Shown here piece after piece: positions 15,671-16,874 of a stretch of DNA of 16,874 nucleotides; the stretch's first letter is position 1, and every line of letters begins with the position of its first letter. Location: contig JANYLL010000135.1 of NCBI GenBank assembly GCA_025357895.1, positions 1 through 16,874 of the forward strand, read 5' to 3'. The notes under the pieces were generated by a model. It was not told where the DNA came from, searched no databases, and worked only from the letters and a program-made list of their open reading frames with translations. The position numbers were made by a program, and so were the translations under genes. The stretch comes from Ignavibacteriota bacterium. GTDB lineage: Bacteria > Bacteroidota > Ignavibacteria > Palsa-1295.

Positions 15671-15845
15671 TCTTTTTGTCAAGCTCGGCTTCGAAATCTT
15701 TCCATGGGGTGGTAGGTTCGTCTTTTCGCGATTCGGCGATAATGCCGTCAATAAAATCCTGCCACTCTTCACTGACTTCGTGGACATCTATAAGCAGCGA
15801 AGTTGTCTCCCAGTTTTCGTCAACTAAAAACTGAACACCTTTCAT
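15654..15845 (-). CDS. Antitoxin of a RelE/ParE-type toxin-antitoxin pair
   Basis: This is a 63-residue acidic protein beginning MKGVQFLVDENWETTSLLID, followed by SEEWQDFIDGIIAESRKDEP and TPWKDFEAELDKKN. The VQF(L/V)VDE opening, the central acidic helix and the AESRKDEP...W...F motif match small antitoxins that sit directly upstream of RelE/ParE toxins, as here. The start at 15845 is preferred over 15923: it has an AAAGG ribosome site nine bases upstream, and the longer version would add unrelated Arg/Gly-rich residues. It overlaps the toxin by 17 bases, the usual arrangement for translational coupling. The antitoxin is intact although the toxin frame is broken, which is a harmless and commonly seen decay state. 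Confidence 0.8.
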   Translation of the reverse strand: MKGVQFLVDENWETTSLLIDVHEVSEEWQDFIDGIIAESRKDEPTTPWKDFEAELDKKNGLHT

Positions 15846-15862
15846 AATTATACCTTTCTCTG

Positions 15863-15874
15863 TTCTAAATAGAA
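15863..15874. promoter_or_regulatory. Candidate antitoxin operator palindrome
   Basis: The inverted repeat TTCTA-AA-TAGAA lies 18-29 bases upstream of the antitoxin ATG, with weaker symmetry extending outward (TGTT and AACA). Toxin-antitoxin operons are usually autoregulated at such sites. It is short and AT-rich, so chance is possible. Confidence 0.3.
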
Positions 15875-15911
15875 TAACACAGACCGATAACCCTTTTGTT
15901 CGCGGACCTTC

Positions 15912-16042
15912 CCCCCTCCTCAATTTTACATTTTTAATTTTTAATTATCTTCTTCGTCACCACCGAATTCGCCGAAGAGAACCTTATATAATATGTGCCC
16001 GGAGCGAGTTTAGAAAGATCGAGAATCATATCCGGGCTATGC
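15912..16042. repeat. Right copy of the direct repeat bracketing the toxin-antitoxin cassette
   Basis: This holds the last 36 codons of the dehydrogenase-like gene and about 22 bases after its stop; it matches 15284-15414. The sequence between the copies (about 15415-15911) is essentially only the toxin-antitoxin pair and its leader. Confidence 0.85.
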
Positions 16043-16874
16043 ATATTCTTTAATTCCATAACCGTATTCCCGAGGACATTTACAATCCTGACGCTTTGAA
16101 TATCGGAAGGTATGCCTTTAATAGTAACGAAGTCGTTTGTCGGATTCGGATAAACACGAAGTGATGATTCGATCTGTGATGAGGAGTTTACAAAATTATT
16201 CCCTACATAAGAAATCTTAAAAATTGCCGGCGCCGTATGCGCTGCTTTGTAATCGGAGGAGAAATATAGATCGCCGGCAGAATCTATCACGATTCCGCAT
16301 GGTCGTGCCCAACGGGAATACTTCAGTGAATCCGTTAAAAAGCCTGCTGCAAAATCCGATGCGATCCAATGATCATTGAGCTTTTGTGCGCGCATTATTT
16401 TTGTTCCATCAGCAATTAGCCTGCCATCTGCATTAGGATAGGAGCCATGAAGCGTAATAAAAAGATTACCGTTGTATTCTGCGGGTAATGTATTTCCATA
16501 ATAAAATGCAAGACTTAAAGGCGTTGAATGAGCATCCAAAAGAATATCAGGGATTTTCATTGAGTTCACAAGCAGAGTATCAGCATGAGTCAGCGGAAGC
16601 ATGGCACGGTATTCAGAATCCGCCTGAGAATCATTCCACCAATGATTGCCATAAGCAAGGGGCCAGCCATAAAACCCACCATCTTCAATATGTGTCGCGA
16701 ATTCAGGAGGAAGATTTTCTCCGAGATTATTTCGTTCTGCTACGCTTGCCCATAAGGTGTTCGTCGCCTGATCCATTATGACGCCGACTGCGTTCCGGAG
16801 TCCGCTTGCATATATTCGTCTTCCGGATCCATCAAGATTAAAACGGAGTATAGAACCTCGCAATGAATCTTTTT
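15934..16874 (-). CDS. PQQ-type sorbosone/glucose dehydrogenase-like secreted protein with T9SS domain (5' end off the window)
   Basis: The frame is open to the right edge, so the N-terminus is missing; 313 codons are seen. The body is the C-terminal part of a six-bladed propeller of the soluble glucose / L-sorbosone dehydrogenase family: ILRFNLDGSGRRIYASGLRN, LWASVAERNNLGENLPPEF, EDGGFYGWPLAYG, HSTPLSLAFYYGNTLPAEYN, LFITLHGSYPN and WARPCGIVIDSAGDLYFSSD. Such enzymes oxidise sugars or aldoses with PQQ, usually outside the cytoplasm. After about residue 235 comes a T9SS type A domain: SLRVYPNPTNDFVTI, VRIVNVLGNTVMEL, LDLSKLAPGTYYIRFS and VVTKKIIKN, which predicts surface localisation or release. 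PQQ and substrate residues in the missing blades cannot be checked, so substrate and activity are open. Its 3' end is duplicated at 15284-15414. Confidence 0.88.
   Translation of the reverse strand, partial: KDSLRGSILRFNLDGSGRRIYASGLRNAVGVIMDQATNTLWASVAERNNLGENLPPEFATHIEDGGFYGWPLAYGNHWWNDSQADSEYRAMLPLTHADTLLVNSMKIPDILLDAHSTPLSLAFYYGNTLPAEYNGNLFITLHGSYPNADGRLIADGTKIMRAQKLNDHWIASDFAAGFLTDSLKYSRWARPCGIVIDSAGDLYFSSDYKAAHTAPAIFKISYVGNNFVNSSSQIESSLRVYPNPTNDFVTIKGIPSDIQSVRIVNVLGNTVMELKNMHSPDMILDLSKLAPGTYYIRFSSANSVVTKKIIKN

Overview
The window looks like a chromosomal segment from a member of the Bacteroidota/Chlorobiota-Ignavibacteriota-Kapabacteria (FCB) group. Four things point there: two secreted proteins end in type A type IX secretion (T9SS) C-terminal domains; start codons lack clear Shine-Dalgarno sequences; there is a good TTTG-N21-TAnnTTTG promoter; and the large surface protein carries text typical of Bacteroidota fibre-like proteins. 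The exact phylum is inference. Almost everything is read from the minus strand, so the description below runs from high to low coordinates.

Right end (13.7-16.9 kb): the 3' part of a PQQ-type sorbosone/glucose dehydrogenase-like secreted enzyme with a T9SS domain. Next is a small RelE/ParE-type toxin-antitoxin cassette whose toxin frame is broken. A roughly 130 bp direct repeat of the dehydrogenase gene's 3' end brackets this cassette, and the left copy is an orphan fragment of a T9SS domain. Then comes a secreted 'HEWGTFT'-type protein of unknown function with its own T9SS domain. A plus-strand outer-membrane beta-barrel gene converges on it across a bidirectional terminator.

Centre (3.8-12.8 kb): an intact purN is followed by one giant gene of about 2740 codons. 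It has a Sec signal peptide and no T9SS domain that I can recognise. It is built from blocks: Asn/Thr/Gly-rich repeat arrays (the longest is 12 units of 26 residues), six copies of a 'WD...GD' module mostly followed by a 'GQVVFPDAN' segment, and a YadA-head-like run of about 20 'NTAVG' repeats. It looks like a long fibrous surface protein. Its promoter is visible and rules out the upstream ATG as the start.

Left end (0-3.8 kb): after a hairpin terminator come three tandem paralogous genes for secreted proteins of about 254 residues. They share their N-terminal text with fibre-type proteins and probably form one operon that ends in a strong terminator. A second purN copy follows, broken by a one-base loss in an A7 run. 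Its corrected frame ends in an ATGA overlap with purH, whose N-terminal domain runs off the left edge.

Overall, an accessory surface-protein locus of about 11 kb sits between two purN copies next to purH. This suggests that duplication or insertion at the purine genes brought in or trapped a fibre system. The most unusual items are the giant block-repeat protein with its three companion paralogs, the purN duplication that flanks them, and the repeat-bracketed toxin-antitoxin cassette.
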